Source: Anaerolineales bacterium
GTDB taxonomy: Bacteria; Chloroflexota; Anaerolineae; Aggregatilineales; UBA2796
Assembly: GCA_015075625.1 (NCBI GenBank)
Contig: JABTTZ010000005.1
Span: 60,410 to 124,409, forward strand
Direction of reading: 5' to 3'
Length of the DNA stretch: 64,000 nt
The notes under the pieces are model-generated. The model was not told the DNA's origin. It did no database searches and saw nothing but the letters and a program-made list of their open reading frames with translations. The position numbers and the translations under genes were made by a program. Of the stretch, positions 37,076 through 47,435 are shown in pieces; the first letter of the stretch is position 1; every line of letters begins with the position of its first letter.

Positions 37076-37840
37076 CTACTCCACGACCTTCAAATAGGGA
37101 CGGGCGCCCCACCCGCCGCGTTCACTGTTCGTCGGGTCTTGCAATTCCCACCACTCCGACCCACTGGCGTTCGAGGGTCCGCTTTTGATGATCCAGCGCG
37201 ACCCCTCCGGCGCTTGAAAGCGGATCACCGATTCCGTGCCGGGTCCAGAGCGAATATTCAACCCGGCAATGCCCACCCCTACAACCTCCACCGTCGTCCC
37301 AATGGTGAAGTTCCCTGGCGGTAGTGTCGCTGTGGGGATAACCGTTGGCAAAATAGGCGGCGGCAGTTCCGTCGCGGGCAGAGGAATTGGCGAGGGTGTG
37401 GGCGGCGGACCCACTGTGAAGGTGGCGGTGACGATGACGACGACGGGCTGTTTCCCCCCGGGCGGGGCATTCCCGCCGATTCCATCAACAACGATCCATG
37501 CCCCCACCGCCGCCGCCCCAACGAAGATCAGCATCACGACTAGCGACCACCAGGGTAGATAAAAGCCGCTCTCGCGCTTGCTCACCCGTCGGGGTGGGGC
37601 GGGCGGGCGACGGCGCGGGGGGGCATTCGTGTAATCGGCTGGCGCAGCGCGGCGTTGGGGCGGAATCTCCGCTGGCGGCGGCAGGGGGCGGGCTTGGCGG
37701 GCAGCCCGATCCCCTTCCCTTCCCGTTGGCGGGATGCGGGTGGGCGGCGGAGTCTGGGCGGGGTTTGGACGACGCGGCGCGGGAAGCATGTCCTCCCCAT
37801 CGTCGTCATAATCGCTCATATCGTCGCGGTAGTTGCTCAT
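37076..37840 (-). CDS. Membrane protein with Pro-rich N-terminus and C-terminal SH3b domain
   Basis: 254 residues: an acidic start (MSNYRDDMSDYDDDGEDM), a Pro/Arg-rich cytoplasmic stretch, one transmembrane helix (WWSLVVMLIFVGAAAVGAWI, ~95-115), a Pro/Thr-rich spacer, and an SH3b domain. The domain's signature is VGVGIAGLNIRSGPGTESVI, with the NIRSGPGT core, ending in GGWGARPYLKVVE. SH3b domains often bind peptidoglycan or other envelope ligands. The ATG 37840 overlaps the polX stop (ATGA), so they are translationally coupled. Confidence 0.75.
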   Translation of the reverse strand: MSNYRDDMSDYDDDGEDMLPAPRRPNPAQTPPPTRIPPTGREGDRAARQARPLPPPAEIPPQRRAAPADYTNAPPRRRPPAPPRRVSKRESGFYLPWWSLVVMLIFVGAAAVGAWIVVDGIGGNAPPGGKQPVVVIVTATFTVGPPPTPSPIPLPATELPPPILPTVIPTATLPPGNFTIGTTVEVVGVGIAGLNIRSGPGTESVIRFQAPEGSRWIIKSGPSNASGSEWWELQDPTNSERGGWGARPYLKVVE

Positions 37841-39558
37841 CCGTTCAACCACTCCAAAAAGGTATTTACTGACCAGGTGTTGATCACATCTGCCGCCCGC
37901 AGCCGCGCCCGTCGTGCCGTGATCACGCCGTAGCGGAGCGCCTCAAACCCATCGCCGCTGTGCGAATCGGTGTCAATGGCGATCTTGATGCCCATCTCGG
38001 CAGCAAGGCGGGCGTGGGTGTCGTCAAGGTCAAGGCGATATGGGCTGGCATTGATCTCTAGGGCGGTGTCTGTCTCCAACGCCGCCCGAAACACGGCGTC
38101 CATATCCAGATCGGCGGGTTCGCGTTCGGGGATCATCTGCCCGCGTGGGTGTCCGATCAGGTCAACATGTGGGTTGCGAATGGCGTTCAGCAGCCGCGCC
38201 GTGATCTGCTCTCGCGGCTGGCGCAGACCGGTATGGAGCGAGGCGATCACAAAATCGAGTTTCGCCAAGACTTCATCAGGATAATCCAGCGATCCATCAG
38301 CGCGGATTTCCATCTCCACCCCCTGAAAGACGCGCAGCGTTGGGGCGAACTCGGCATCAACGGCGTGGATTTCCTCCCGTTGGGCGCGAAGGCGTTCGGG
38401 CGTCAAGCCGTTCGCTACACCAAGACTCTGCGAGTGATCGGTGATCACGATGTACTGCAAGCCACGCTCACGGGCAATCCACGCCATATCGCGGATGCTC
38501 AGTTTGCCATCGCTCCATGTTGTGTGCATGTGCAGATCGGCACGAATATCGGCAATGGTGATCAACGTTGGGAGCGCCCCCCGCGCCGCAAGGTCAATCT
38601 CGCCGCGATCTTCGCGCAGTTCCGGCGGGATGAAGGGTAGCCCAAACTGAGCGTAGACCTCTGATTCTTCGGCACAGAGCGTCTCCGCGCCGCCCTCCAA
38701 CGCCGCAAACGCCCACTCGTTCAGCGTTAGCCCGCGATCCCGCGCCATTTCGCGCAGACGGGTGTTGTGTTCCTTGCTGCCCGTGAAGTAACTGAGCGCA
38801 GTCCCATACCGTTCGGGCGGCACAATCCTCAGATCGCATTGCAACCCAGAGGCGAGTTCGACGCTGCTTTTCGTTGAACCATGCCCCAACACACGCACCA
38901 CATCGGGATGATGGACGAAATGTTCCATGATCGGATCGGGATCGTAAGAGGCGATCAACAGATCGAGGTCGCCAATGGTTGGCTTCCCGCGCCGGACGCT
39001 CCCCGCTACATCGCCGCGCAGCGCACCGGGAAGGGCAAGTAGCGTCCGTAGCAGGCGGTCTGCGCTCACCCACGCCACATCAAGGCGGGCGCGGGTCGTC
39101 CGGCGGGCAAGGGCGGCGATTCTCTCTAGGATTTTCGCCTCGCTCTTTTCGCCCATGCCGGCAAGGGTGCGCAATTTCCCCTCTTTGGCGGCGGCTTCAA
39201 GGGCGGCGATGGAGGCGACGCCGACCTCTTTGTAAAAGAGCATTGCCTTTTTCGGACCGACACCGTTCACCCGCAGAACATCAACCAAGCCGGGGGGAAT
39301 TTCCTCGGCAAGTTCCTTGTAAAACTGAAGTTCGCCCGTCGTCAGTACTTCGTTGATCTTTTCGGCAATAATCTTGCCGATGCCGTCGATCTCGGTGAGT
39401 TTCCGCTCGGCGGCAATCGCGCTGAGATCACGCGGAAGTTCGCGGATCGATTCGGCGGCGCGGCGGTAGGCAAGGACGCGATGAATAATCTCGCCCTTCA
39501 GTTGGAGCATATCGGCAATCGTTTCAAACAGGTCGGCAATCTGGCGGTTGGTCATCAT
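37837..39558 (-). CDS. polX: PolX: DNA polymerase beta-like / PHP exonuclease
   Basis: 573-residue family X polymerase, a gap-filling repair enzyme. Order: helix-hairpin-helix segments (LTEIDGIGKIIAEKI; VNGVGPKKAMLF), palm with GSVRRGKPTIGDLDLLI (residues 186-202, metal-binding Asp-x-Asp), then a C-terminal PHP domain from DLHMHTTWSDG (His343, His345) through VITDHSQSLG and AIDTDSHSGDG, which supplies the 3'-5' exonuclease. All key residues look intact. Lies 30 bp after the giant repeat protein gene and couples to the SH3b gene. Confidence 0.93.
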   Translation of the reverse strand: MMTNRQIADLFETIADMLQLKGEIIHRVLAYRRAAESIRELPRDLSAIAAERKLTEIDGIGKIIAEKINEVLTTGELQFYKELAEEIPPGLVDVLRVNGVGPKKAMLFYKEVGVASIAALEAAAKEGKLRTLAGMGEKSEAKILERIAALARRTTRARLDVAWVSADRLLRTLLALPGALRGDVAGSVRRGKPTIGDLDLLIASYDPDPIMEHFVHHPDVVRVLGHGSTKSSVELASGLQCDLRIVPPERYGTALSYFTGSKEHNTRLREMARDRGLTLNEWAFAALEGGAETLCAEESEVYAQFGLPFIPPELREDRGEIDLAARGALPTLITIADIRADLHMHTTWSDGKLSIRDMAWIARERGLQYIVITDHSQSLGVANGLTPERLRAQREEIHAVDAEFAPTLRVFQGVEMEIRADGSLDYPDEVLAKLDFVIASLHTGLRQPREQITARLLNAIRNPHVDLIGHPRGQMIPEREPADLDMDAVFRAALETDTALEINASPYRLDLDDTHARLAAEMGIKIAIDTDSHSGDGFEALRYGVITARRARLRAADVINTWSVNTFLEWLNG

Positions 39559-39588
39559 GGGGGCAAGTATAACGCGGAGGATTGCCCC

Positions 39589-42500
39589 TTAGCGAACGAA
39601 CGCCTCTATGGAGTACCCCCCTACTGTATCCCCATTTGCCCCCCCCGCCCGCGAGACAACAATGGCAACCACCCCCCCCTTTATCGGCAGGGGGGGGATG
39701 ATTAACGGTTGATCGAGTGTTTCTGGGGAGAGCGCTTCCTTTGCCAAAAGCGTGCCATCAGCGGCAAAAACGGCGATCTCTAAGACCAATGTCCCCGACG
39801 AACGCGCTGCACTAATGACAAGTTCCCTGTCCTCATTGGGAATGGTCACTCGCCATGTGTCGCTGTAATCGGCGTCACTAATTGTCCCAAAACCGCGCCC
39901 ATCCCCACGCAGAATCCCGCCCCCGCTTGGGGCGATGGCGCTGCTGACGACCAGCCGATAATTCCCACTGGAGCCGCTTGCCCCAATCAGGATGATGCCC
40001 ACCCGTCCATCGGGGGGAGTTGCCGCCTCTAGGGTGATTGTCCCCTGCTCATCAGGGGCGGCACGGGCAAGGATCGCGCCCGGAAGCGCCCCTCCCTTTG
40101 CCACAAGGTAGGCTTGGGCGGTGAAGGTTGGCGCATTCGTGGTGATTGAAACCCCTACCGAAGGAGCGCTGGCAAGATCATCCAACAGCCATTCTTGCAC
40201 GGGGTAATCGTCACTGAGGATGCCCGTCACGGCGCTGCCAAAGGGGGCAAAGCCCTGAAACGCCGCCCCTGCATACCCCCGCTCTAAGCTGAGATCAAAC
40301 GCCCCATTCGCCCCAAATGCCCCATCGCCAGGAGGAATCAACGGTGATGCACTAACGACCAGTGCAAAAAAACCATCACGGGGGAGGACGTAGCCCGTGA
40401 TCCGTCCAGCGAGGTTTCCGCCGCTGTTGTCATCCGCATAGAGGATCGTCCCGTCAGGTGCAATCAGCGTGAGGAAGGGGTCCAGCGAACTTTCGAGCGT
40501 TGGGCGTGCCTCTGCAATGATCCGATCTCCCGCCCGCCCGTAAAATAGCCACGCTTGGGCAGGCGTTTGCGGCGCGACGGTGCTGCTTTTGCGCTCTCCA
40601 TAGCGGATGCCCTGTGCCATTTCAACCCCCCCACTGGTCGGAGTCAAAAGGCGCTTCACTATCAGACGTACTGGGCTGCGTTCTGTATCATTCGTCGGGG
40701 TAATGAGGATTGTGTAGCGCCCTGTGGTTGGCAAAACAACCCGTGCTGCGTAGCCATCTGCGCTTTCGGTTGCCTCAATCACGGCGAAAGGGCTGCTCTC
40801 TCCGGGCAAGCTCATCGTAACCAGAGGACGGAAGGCTTTCCCCTCCCCAAGTGGGCGGATGTGCGCCTCAATGACTGTCCCCGCTGCGCCATCAAAGGTG
40901 AAGTGATCCCCGCTGAGTCCTGCCTTTGGCACGCCATAGGTGGGCAGATGAATCTCAGCCTCCACCACATCGTTCAGCATGGCTGCCGTCAGACGATAAA
41001 CCCCCTGTGTTGTCCCCCCCGCCCCTAACCAACGGGAGATAACAACAACATACGTCCCGGTTTCGGGCAAACGCACCGGTAGCGTCTGTATGGCTGTGGC
41101 GTCCGCCGCCCCCGTGATAGTCGTCAACGCCCTCCCATTCAGGAAAAGGGCGATATCCAAACGCAGATCGCTGCTCACACGCTCTGCGCTCAATTGGATG
41201 ACCGATCCCCCTACGCCTGTGAACGTCCACAGATCAGACGCATTCCGGTTGCTGATCGAATCTTGCTGCGGGGTATCCAAGGGGAGGTTGCGTGCCGCCG
41301 CCGTTGCTAAATCGGCAGGAAGATAGCTTGCCCGACGCTGGAGGGTGAGTGTGTAACTGCCTGTCAGGGGGGCGCTCAGAGCGACGATATAGCGCCCAGT
41401 GGTGGGAATAACCACCCCCGACAGGATTGTATCTCGGACTCCTGCAGTTGGTTCGGCGCGGGCGAGGATCATGCCGGTGCTGTCTTGTACCTCAAGGTGC
41501 GGCGCCCCATCAGCTTGAGCGCCCGCCGCCGCCAGAAGAATCGTCTCCCCTTCGGCGCTGTCAAAGGCAAAATAGGTGGCGGTGTCTTGCTGAAGGTTGA
41601 CCCGCGTTGTGCCGCCAAAGGTAATGGGTAAGGCGATGGTCGCCGCCGCGCTGAGCATCCCCCCGCTGGAGTCCAAGCTGAGCAAGAGGCGAAATGTCCC
41701 AGTCAGGGTAGGATCATTATCGCGGGCGCGAAGAGTCAGCGTGTATGTGCCATTGGCAGGCAGCGGCAGGCGCGTGATCGCACTGCTTACCCCTTCCAAA
41801 GAGCCTTCGGCAAGGGCAAGCCCATCAGACCCGCTCAGGATGAGCGCCGGAATCAACGATCCAGCCGTCGTCACCGCACGGATAGTGACGAACTGCCCCG
41901 CCCGCCCCTCAAACGTCCAGGTCATCGCCCGCGTCAGCGTGTCGATGATCCCTGTAGTGGGAACACCCGGCGTGATTGAGGGTGGTTCGGCAGGAAGTGT
42001 CCCATCGGCAAGGGTCAGGCGATATTGACCGGCATCCCCTGCCCCGCCCGGCACAATGAGAATCGTGTACAGCCCATCGGTGGGGAGTGTGAAGGGGGCA
42101 ATCTGGAACGCCCCCTCACGTGGTTCGGCAATGCGAATAGCATTCCCCGCCGGACTGAGCAAGATTGCCGCCGGACGGAGATCGCTGCTCAGGCTGAGCA
42201 GGTGAACGGCAATGCGTTCTCCGGCTGCCCCCCGGAAAAGCCAATAGTGGGCGCTCTCTGCCGGGCTAAAAATGCCAACAGCGGGCTTGTTGCGGGTAAG
42301 GATACCGCCCGTTGCCGCCGGATCGCCCGCCGCCGAGGAAAGATTCAAGGTCATCGCATAGGGGCTGAAGGCTGCCGCCGCATTCGCCGGACGGCGGATG
42401 GTGATCACATAGCGCCCCGTCGCCGCCAACTGAAAGTCACGGATGGTCGTCCGTCCAATCTCCAAACTCCCAACTTGAAGGGTCGTTCCGGCGGGGTCAC

Positions 42501-45500
42501 GAAGGACAAGCTCTGGCGGGGCATCGTCCGTTTGATGGAGCAAGGTCATCGTGACCACATCGCCCGCCGCGCCGTTGAAGGTATAGCGGGCGCTGTCTGA
42601 GGCGCGATCCAGCGTCCCCACTGCCCGCCTGCCGTAACTTAACCCTTCGGCGGCGCTAATTTCCCCGCTGTCGCGGTATAAACTTTGAAGGGCGACTTCG
42701 TAATTTCCGGCGCTGCGCCCTGTCCGCGTAAGGATAATCGTATAATCGCCCGTATTAGGCAGTAAGACGCCATTGATACGGGCGTTCAGCCCTTCTGAAT
42801 CATCGGCTTGGGCAAGGATATTCCCGCCGCCATCCTCAACGCGCATGACAATATCCAGATCGCCGCTGGTGGCACGGGCGTTCAGTGCTACCACCTCGCC
42901 CGCCACCCCGCTAAAGCGAAGACGATCCGAGGGGGCGGCATCGTCCAAGCGCCCAATCCCCCGTGAGCCCGGGCGCACCGTCCCGCGCACGGTACCGGGG
43001 TTAGGTGTCCCCTCTAGGTGTATTGTATAACGTCCAAAGGTTGCCCCGCTTATGCCCAGATAGCGCGTTGCCACCAAGCGGTATGTTCCCGCACGGGGAA
43101 GGCGGTAATCGGTCAGAGTGGCACGATCTGTACCAAGCGAGTCGGCGGTGGCGAGGATCGCCCCTGTCTCCGTTTCTAAGCGGATCACGCCTGATAGCGA
43201 AGCTCCCGGCTCACGGTTGAGGGTAACCGTGATCCGATCCCCATCCCCCCCGCTGAAGGTATAAAATTCTTCGGGGCGGTCATCAGCAATCAAGCCCGGA
43301 CGAGACGCCCCATAGGTCAGCGTATCAATCTCGGCAATGGGCGGCGGGGTGTAATCAAGCCTCACTTTGTACGAGCCGCTGCTGCCGCCTGCTGCCCCAA
43401 TGGTCATTACATAGACCCCATCTGCCGGAATCGCCAAGATTGTCTCTGGTGTGAACCCGATCCGTGCCACATCGCCATCCGGTTCAACACTCATCAGCGT
43501 GTCGCCGCCGGGGGTGCGCACGGCGAGGGTCGGCTTCAGGAAGGAATCGCCCGCTCGCACCTCCACCCGCACGCGATCCCCCGCACGGGCATTGAATAAC
43601 CATGTGTCTTCGGCGTCGTCCGGGTAAAGATCGCCCGCCGCCGTTTCCCCATAGCGGACAATTGCCCCCATAGACCGCGCTCGGCTCTCTTGAAGATTGA
43701 TGCTCAGCGCGTAAACCCCCGCCCCAACAAAGGCGGGATCGGGGTTGCCAACAATGATCGTGTAGCTGCCGCTAAAGGGGAGTTGAATATCGGCTCGTGC
43801 GCCGCGTCCATCGCCCAGATCACCGACGGTTGCCAGCGCCAGACCGTTTTCGGCGCGGACTTGGAAACTGCCTAAGAAGGGTGTCCCACGTGCATAGCGC
43901 AAGGCAATAGAGAGAACATCGCCCACCGTTCCGGCAAATGTCCATGACTCAAAGGGATGCCCTGCCGTGAAAATGCCGGTGACCGTCTCTCCATAACGAA
44001 GCGCCCCACTCGTGCGCTCCCCTGATTCCGGTTGTTGGGCTAAGGTGTAAACGCCAGCGCCCGTTACCCCCCCTGTCACCTGGACGCGATACACGCCGTC
44101 CGAAGGCAGAGTCAGGTTTTGCAGCCGCACCACCGACCCAGCCAGAGCGCTCTCTTGGATGGAAAAAGTTTCCCCATTCGTATCCAACAGGCGAACAGTC
44201 AGCGGGGCAAGCGCCCCACTTGCCGCCGCCACAAAGGTGACACGCTCCCCCCGATATCCGCGAAACAGCCAGGTATCCTCGCCATCTTCGCGGTTAAGCA
44301 GCCCAGAGACGGTTGTCCCCGCCGTAATCAACCCACCACCTCTCGCCCGCAGCCGAGGGGCGTTCACCAAACCAAGCGTCAGCGTATACCGTCCGCTCCC
44401 TTCCTCCTCTGGGGCGTTCACCCGCAGCGTATATATCCCATTCGCCGGCAGGGATGCACTGCCCAAAGCACTCCCACTGGCAAGGATCGCCCCATCGGGA
44501 GCAGCCAACACCGCACGGGGGGCAGGTGTTTGGGGGTCGCTGCTAAGGGCAAAGGTGATCAGGTCGTCGCGCGTACCGAGGAAATAGTAGGCATCCGCTT
44601 CCCCCCCGCTGACCAATTCGCCATGAACAGACTGTCCATAGAGCAAGGGACGCCCATCGGCAATACTCAGGTCACTGATCGTCACATTGACCACCGACAG
44701 CGTCAGCAAATAGCGCCCGCCGCCGACCCCCATGCCGACGACTGCTGTGAATGTTCCTCCGGCGATCACGCGATAAGTGAGCGTTGCCGTGTTGTCATCG
44801 ACGCGAAACTGCTCACCAATGATCGCGTTGGTGCGATCCCAGAGGGTTATAGTTGGCGCAGCGTCCCGGCTGAGTGCCATCGCCCGCAGTTGAATCACCG
44901 TTCCAGTGATCACACTAAACTGCCACGCTTGCCCCAACGTCCCCACCGGAATTTCACCCCGTGCCGAGGTATCCAGCCCTAACACGCCCGCGTTGGGGAG
45001 CGCCGCCGGACTCACCAGCGGGTTGATCAGATCGGCAATATTGACGCGCACCGGCGCCGCAGTTGCCGACTCACTAAGGGCATAGCGCCCGATAATTGGC
45101 TGAACAACGCCGATACGAATGGTTTCGGCGTCCTCTTGGGTGAAGGGAATCAGGACATCACTGATCAGGCGGTACGAGGCATACGAACGCCCCACTACCC
45201 CCGCCACAAGGACGCGATACTGCCCGGCAACAGCGGCACGCACGCCCAACCGTTCAATGACGGATTCGCCCGCTGCGCCTGTCACCTCGGCAATGATGCG
45301 CCCGGCGGGGTCGGCAATATACAGGTGCGGCGTCCATGCCAGCGGGGTCAGGTTCGTCAGCCGCGTGTTGATCAGCCCACCGGCAGGAACATCCAACGTC
45401 CAGACTGCCAAGCCATTGGCACGGGTGGCAACCCCTTTCACGGTCTTGCCCGCCTCCAATGCGCCGCCGTTGGCATCTTCCACCCGTAGGCGATAGCCCA

Positions 45501-47253
45501 CCGAGGCGGGCGTTGGACGATCCCTCCCGCTGAGCGTCCCCCGCACATCAAAGACGATGATCCGGTGGCGTCCTGTTTCTGCCAGTGTCAAGCGTTCGAT
45601 CACGGCAGGGAGGTCGCCTCGGTTGAAGGCGGTGGCGAGGATCGTCCCATCAGGACGCGCCACTGCAATGCCAATGCCGTCCGTCGAGGCAAGCGGACTC
45701 GCCCGCAGGGTCAGCAGGCGCGGCGCGTCAAGGTCTAGCCAATAAGCGACGCTCCCTGCCGGAAAGAGCTTTCCCTCAATGGGCTGATCCACCGCAGGCA
45801 GCGGGCTAAGGTCAGGCTGTTGGGTGAACTGCCCAAAGGCGACCCCTTCCATCCCGATTTGTTCAGCGCTAATCGTGTAGGGAAGGCTCTCCCCAACGGC
45901 AGGGCGCACCTCAATCTCATAGAGTCCATCGGCGGGAATGGCGAGGGGTTGGCGCAGCCCCGCCCCCAAATTGCCCTGAAATAAGCTGTTTCCGGCGCGA
46001 TCCGCAATGCGCACTTGCGCCGTTGTCGAGGGGGCATCGGGAATCACCCGAAAGATAATCAAGTCGTCGGGGCGTCCCGAAACAAACCAATAATCTGAGC
46101 TTGTCGCCGTTGCCCGACGGGGCGTATCCAAACGCAGCGGACGTGCTGTGCCAGCGCTGATGCTCAGGCGGGAGACGGTGAGGGTATATTCCGCTGTTGG
46201 CGATTCCTCAAAGGTGAGCGTCCCCACTTCAACAACATACGGACCGTTCCCCGGCAGAACGGCGGGCAGCGCCAGTGGGCTAAGACCTGTCGTTTCAGCA
46301 ATGACTGCCCCCAGCGGGGTGAGAAGACGGATACGGGCGAGACGGTTTGCCCCGTGTAGGTCTAGGGTGAACCCTAAATTGCCGCCGAAATCAAGGCGAT
46401 AGGCGCTGACGGGGTAATCAACCGTGAAGCGCCCCCGCAGCGGGGTGTTGAGTAAAAGGGTACTTCCACGTGAATCACCAGTCTCGCGGGATGTGAGCGT
46501 TAGGCTATAGCGCCCGCTGGTAATGGCTGTTGTGGGGCGGCGGGCAATGACGACATATTCACCGCTGATTGGCAAACGATAGCCAACAATCGCCGCGTTC
46601 GTCCCCTCTCCAGTTGAATCGTTGTTTGCCACATTCTCGCCAAGCGGCGAGAGTATCTGCAAAAAGGGGTCGAGATCGCCGCTCTCGGCGGTCATCCGAA
46701 TATCGACTACAAACCCCGCTGTGCCATTGAAGCGCCATAGCTGGCGGGCGACCTCCGCAGTGAGTTCACCTTGTGCGGGAACGCCATAGCTAAGCCGTCC
46801 GGCATCGGTTGTGGTGGGGAGTGTTGGTTCGGGGGTTGGTGTCTGCGAATCGCGGCTGACAAGTTCAGCGTGGAGGGTATACCCCCCGCTGGTCTGCTCT
46901 AACCCCTTCAATTCGACGCGATATGCCCCGCCAAAAGGAATCCGAAAGGTGATCAGCGCCTCGGATGCCCCTTCAGGTGATTCCGCCCCGACCAAGAAAT
47001 GATCGCCTGTGTCATAGACGCGCAGGGCCGGACGCAGATCACCGCCCGTTCGGGTGGCTCGCAGGGTAATCACATCATTGGCAAGGGCAATCAGGCTAAA
47101 GGTTGCCCGTTCGCCCTTCCCGATTTCTCCGCTGGTGGGCTGCCCTAGCGTTAGGTCGCCCCCCTGAGCGCGAGTCAGCCGCCACATAAGAGCTGTCCCC
47201 ATGCTAAGAGCAACCATCACCAACGCGATCCAAACCTTACTGCGCTGCCTCAT
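39589..47253 (-). CDS. Giant exported protein of about 22 PPC-like beta repeats
   Basis: 2,554 residues. Signal or anchor: VWIALVMVALSMGTALMWRL. The rest is made of about 22 tandem units averaging 115 residues that resemble bacterial pre-peptidase C-terminal (PPC) beta-sandwich domains. Each starts with a phrase like LRYGETVTGIFTAG, continues with WTFAGTVGDVLSI, and ends with LPFSGSYTIIV...GxYxLxL. No protease or other enzyme domain accompanies the repeats, and no cell-wall sorting motif was seen. It may be an envelope fibre or adhesin. ATG 47253 (MRQRSKVW) follows AAAGGGAT by 9 nt and is preferred over 47292. Confidence 0.8.
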   Translation of the reverse strand: MRQRSKVWIALVMVALSMGTALMWRLTRAQGGDLTLGQPTSGEIGKGERATFSLIALANDVITLRATRTGGDLRPALRVYDTGDHFLVGAESPEGASEALITFRIPFGGAYRVELKGLEQTSGGYTLHAELVSRDSQTPTPEPTLPTTTDAGRLSYGVPAQGELTAEVARQLWRFNGTAGFVVDIRMTAESGDLDPFLQILSPLGENVANNDSTGEGTNAAIVGYRLPISGEYVVIARRPTTAITSGRYSLTLTSRETGDSRGSTLLLNTPLRGRFTVDYPVSAYRLDFGGNLGFTLDLHGANRLARIRLLTPLGAVIAETTGLSPLALPAVLPGNGPYVVEVGTLTFEESPTAEYTLTVSRLSISAGTARPLRLDTPRRATATSSDYWFVSGRPDDLIIFRVIPDAPSTTAQVRIADRAGNSLFQGNLGAGLRQPLAIPADGLYEIEVRPAVGESLPYTISAEQIGMEGVAFGQFTQQPDLSPLPAVDQPIEGKLFPAGSVAYWLDLDAPRLLTLRASPLASTDGIGIAVARPDGTILATAFNRGDLPAVIERLTLAETGRHRIIVFDVRGTLSGRDRPTPASVGYRLRVEDANGGALEAGKTVKGVATRANGLAVWTLDVPAGGLINTRLTNLTPLAWTPHLYIADPAGRIIAEVTGAAGESVIERLGVRAAVAGQYRVLVAGVVGRSYASYRLISDVLIPFTQEDAETIRIGVVQPIIGRYALSESATAAPVRVNIADLINPLVSPAALPNAGVLGLDTSARGEIPVGTLGQAWQFSVITGTVIQLRAMALSRDAAPTITLWDRTNAIIGEQFRVDDNTATLTYRVIAGGTFTAVVGMGVGGGRYLLTLSVVNVTISDLSIADGRPLLYGQSVHGELVSGGEADAYYFLGTRDDLITFALSSDPQTPAPRAVLAAPDGAILASGSALGSASLPANGIYTLRVNAPEEEGSGRYTLTLGLVNAPRLRARGGGLITAGTTVSGLLNREDGEDTWLFRGYRGERVTFVAAASGALAPLTVRLLDTNGETFSIQESALAGSVVRLQNLTLPSDGVYRVQVTGGVTGAGVYTLAQQPESGERTSGALRYGETVTGIFTAGHPFESWTFAGTVGDVLSIALRYARGTPFLGSFQVRAENGLALATVGDLGDGRGARADIQLPFSGSYTIIVGNPDPAFVGAGVYALSINLQESRARSMGAIVRYGETAAGDLYPDDAEDTWLFNARAGDRVRVEVRAGDSFLKPTLAVRTPGGDTLMSVEPDGDVARIGFTPETILAIPADGVYVMTIGAAGGSSGSYKVRLDYTPPPIAEIDTLTYGASRPGLIADDRPEEFYTFSGGDGDRITVTLNREPGASLSGVIRLETETGAILATADSLGTDRATLTDYRLPRAGTYRLVATRYLGISGATFGRYTIHLEGTPNPGTVRGTVRPGSRGIGRLDDAAPSDRLRFSGVAGEVVALNARATSGDLDIVMRVEDGGGNILAQADDSEGLNARINGVLLPNTGDYTIILTRTGRSAGNYEVALQSLYRDSGEISAAEGLSYGRRAVGTLDRASDSARYTFNGAAGDVVTMTLLHQTDDAPPELVLRDPAGTTLQVGSLEIGRTTIRDFQLAATGRYVITIRRPANAAAAFSPYAMTLNLSSAAGDPAATGGILTRNKPAVGIFSPAESAHYWLFRGAAGERIAVHLLSLSSDLRPAAILLSPAGNAIRIAEPREGAFQIAPFTLPTDGLYTILIVPGGAGDAGQYRLTLADGTLPAEPPSITPGVPTTGIIDTLTRAMTWTFEGRAGQFVTIRAVTTAGSLIPALILSGSDGLALAEGSLEGVSSAITRLPLPANGTYTLTLRARDNDPTLTGTFRLLLSLDSSGGMLSAAATIALPITFGGTTRVNLQQDTATYFAFDSAEGETILLAAAGAQADGAPHLEVQDSTGMILARAEPTAGVRDTILSGVVIPTTGRYIVALSAPLTGSYTLTLQRRASYLPADLATAAARNLPLDTPQQDSISNRNASDLWTFTGVGGSVIQLSAERVSSDLRLDIALFLNGRALTTITGAADATAIQTLPVRLPETGTYVVVISRWLGAGGTTQGVYRLTAAMLNDVVEAEIHLPTYGVPKAGLSGDHFTFDGAAGTVIEAHIRPLGEGKAFRPLVTMSLPGESSPFAVIEATESADGYAARVVLPTTGRYTILITPTNDTERSPVRLIVKRLLTPTSGGVEMAQGIRYGERKSSTVAPQTPAQAWLFYGRAGDRIIAEARPTLESSLDPFLTLIAPDGTILYADDNSGGNLAGRITGYVLPRDGFFALVVSASPLIPPGDGAFGANGAFDLSLERGYAGAAFQGFAPFGSAVTGILSDDYPVQEWLLDDLASAPSVGVSITTNAPTFTAQAYLVAKGGALPGAILARAAPDEQGTITLEAATPPDGRVGIILIGASGSSGNYRLVVSSAIAPSGGGILRGDGRGFGTISDADYSDTWRVTIPNEDRELVISAARSSGTLVLEIAVFAADGTLLAKEALSPETLDQPLIIPPLPIKGGVVAIVVSRAGGANGDTVGGYSIEAFVR

Positions 47254-47435
47254 GAAATCATCCCTTTTGTCGGGTGTACCGAGGCGTATCATAACATGAT
47301 TTAGACAGGTGAAAGGATTTTTCTGAAATGGTAGGGAGCGTTAGCCATAGGTGTTGGGTCAACATCTCTAGGGGGAAAGGGGGACGCGGACGCGCTGTAG
47401 CACGTCCCTACAAGGGTGCGGTGGGGGATGGAATC

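Noticed and set aside
39640..39700. Runs of C/G near the end of the giant gene (possible G-quadruplex or phase-variable tract)
   Set aside because: The frame is open across them and the tracts are mixed with other bases; no evidence for slippage.
43000..46400. Several long plus-strand open frames (up to 287 codons) inside the giant repeat gene
   Set aside because: They are opposite-strand shadows produced by high GC content and biased third positions of the repeat protein.
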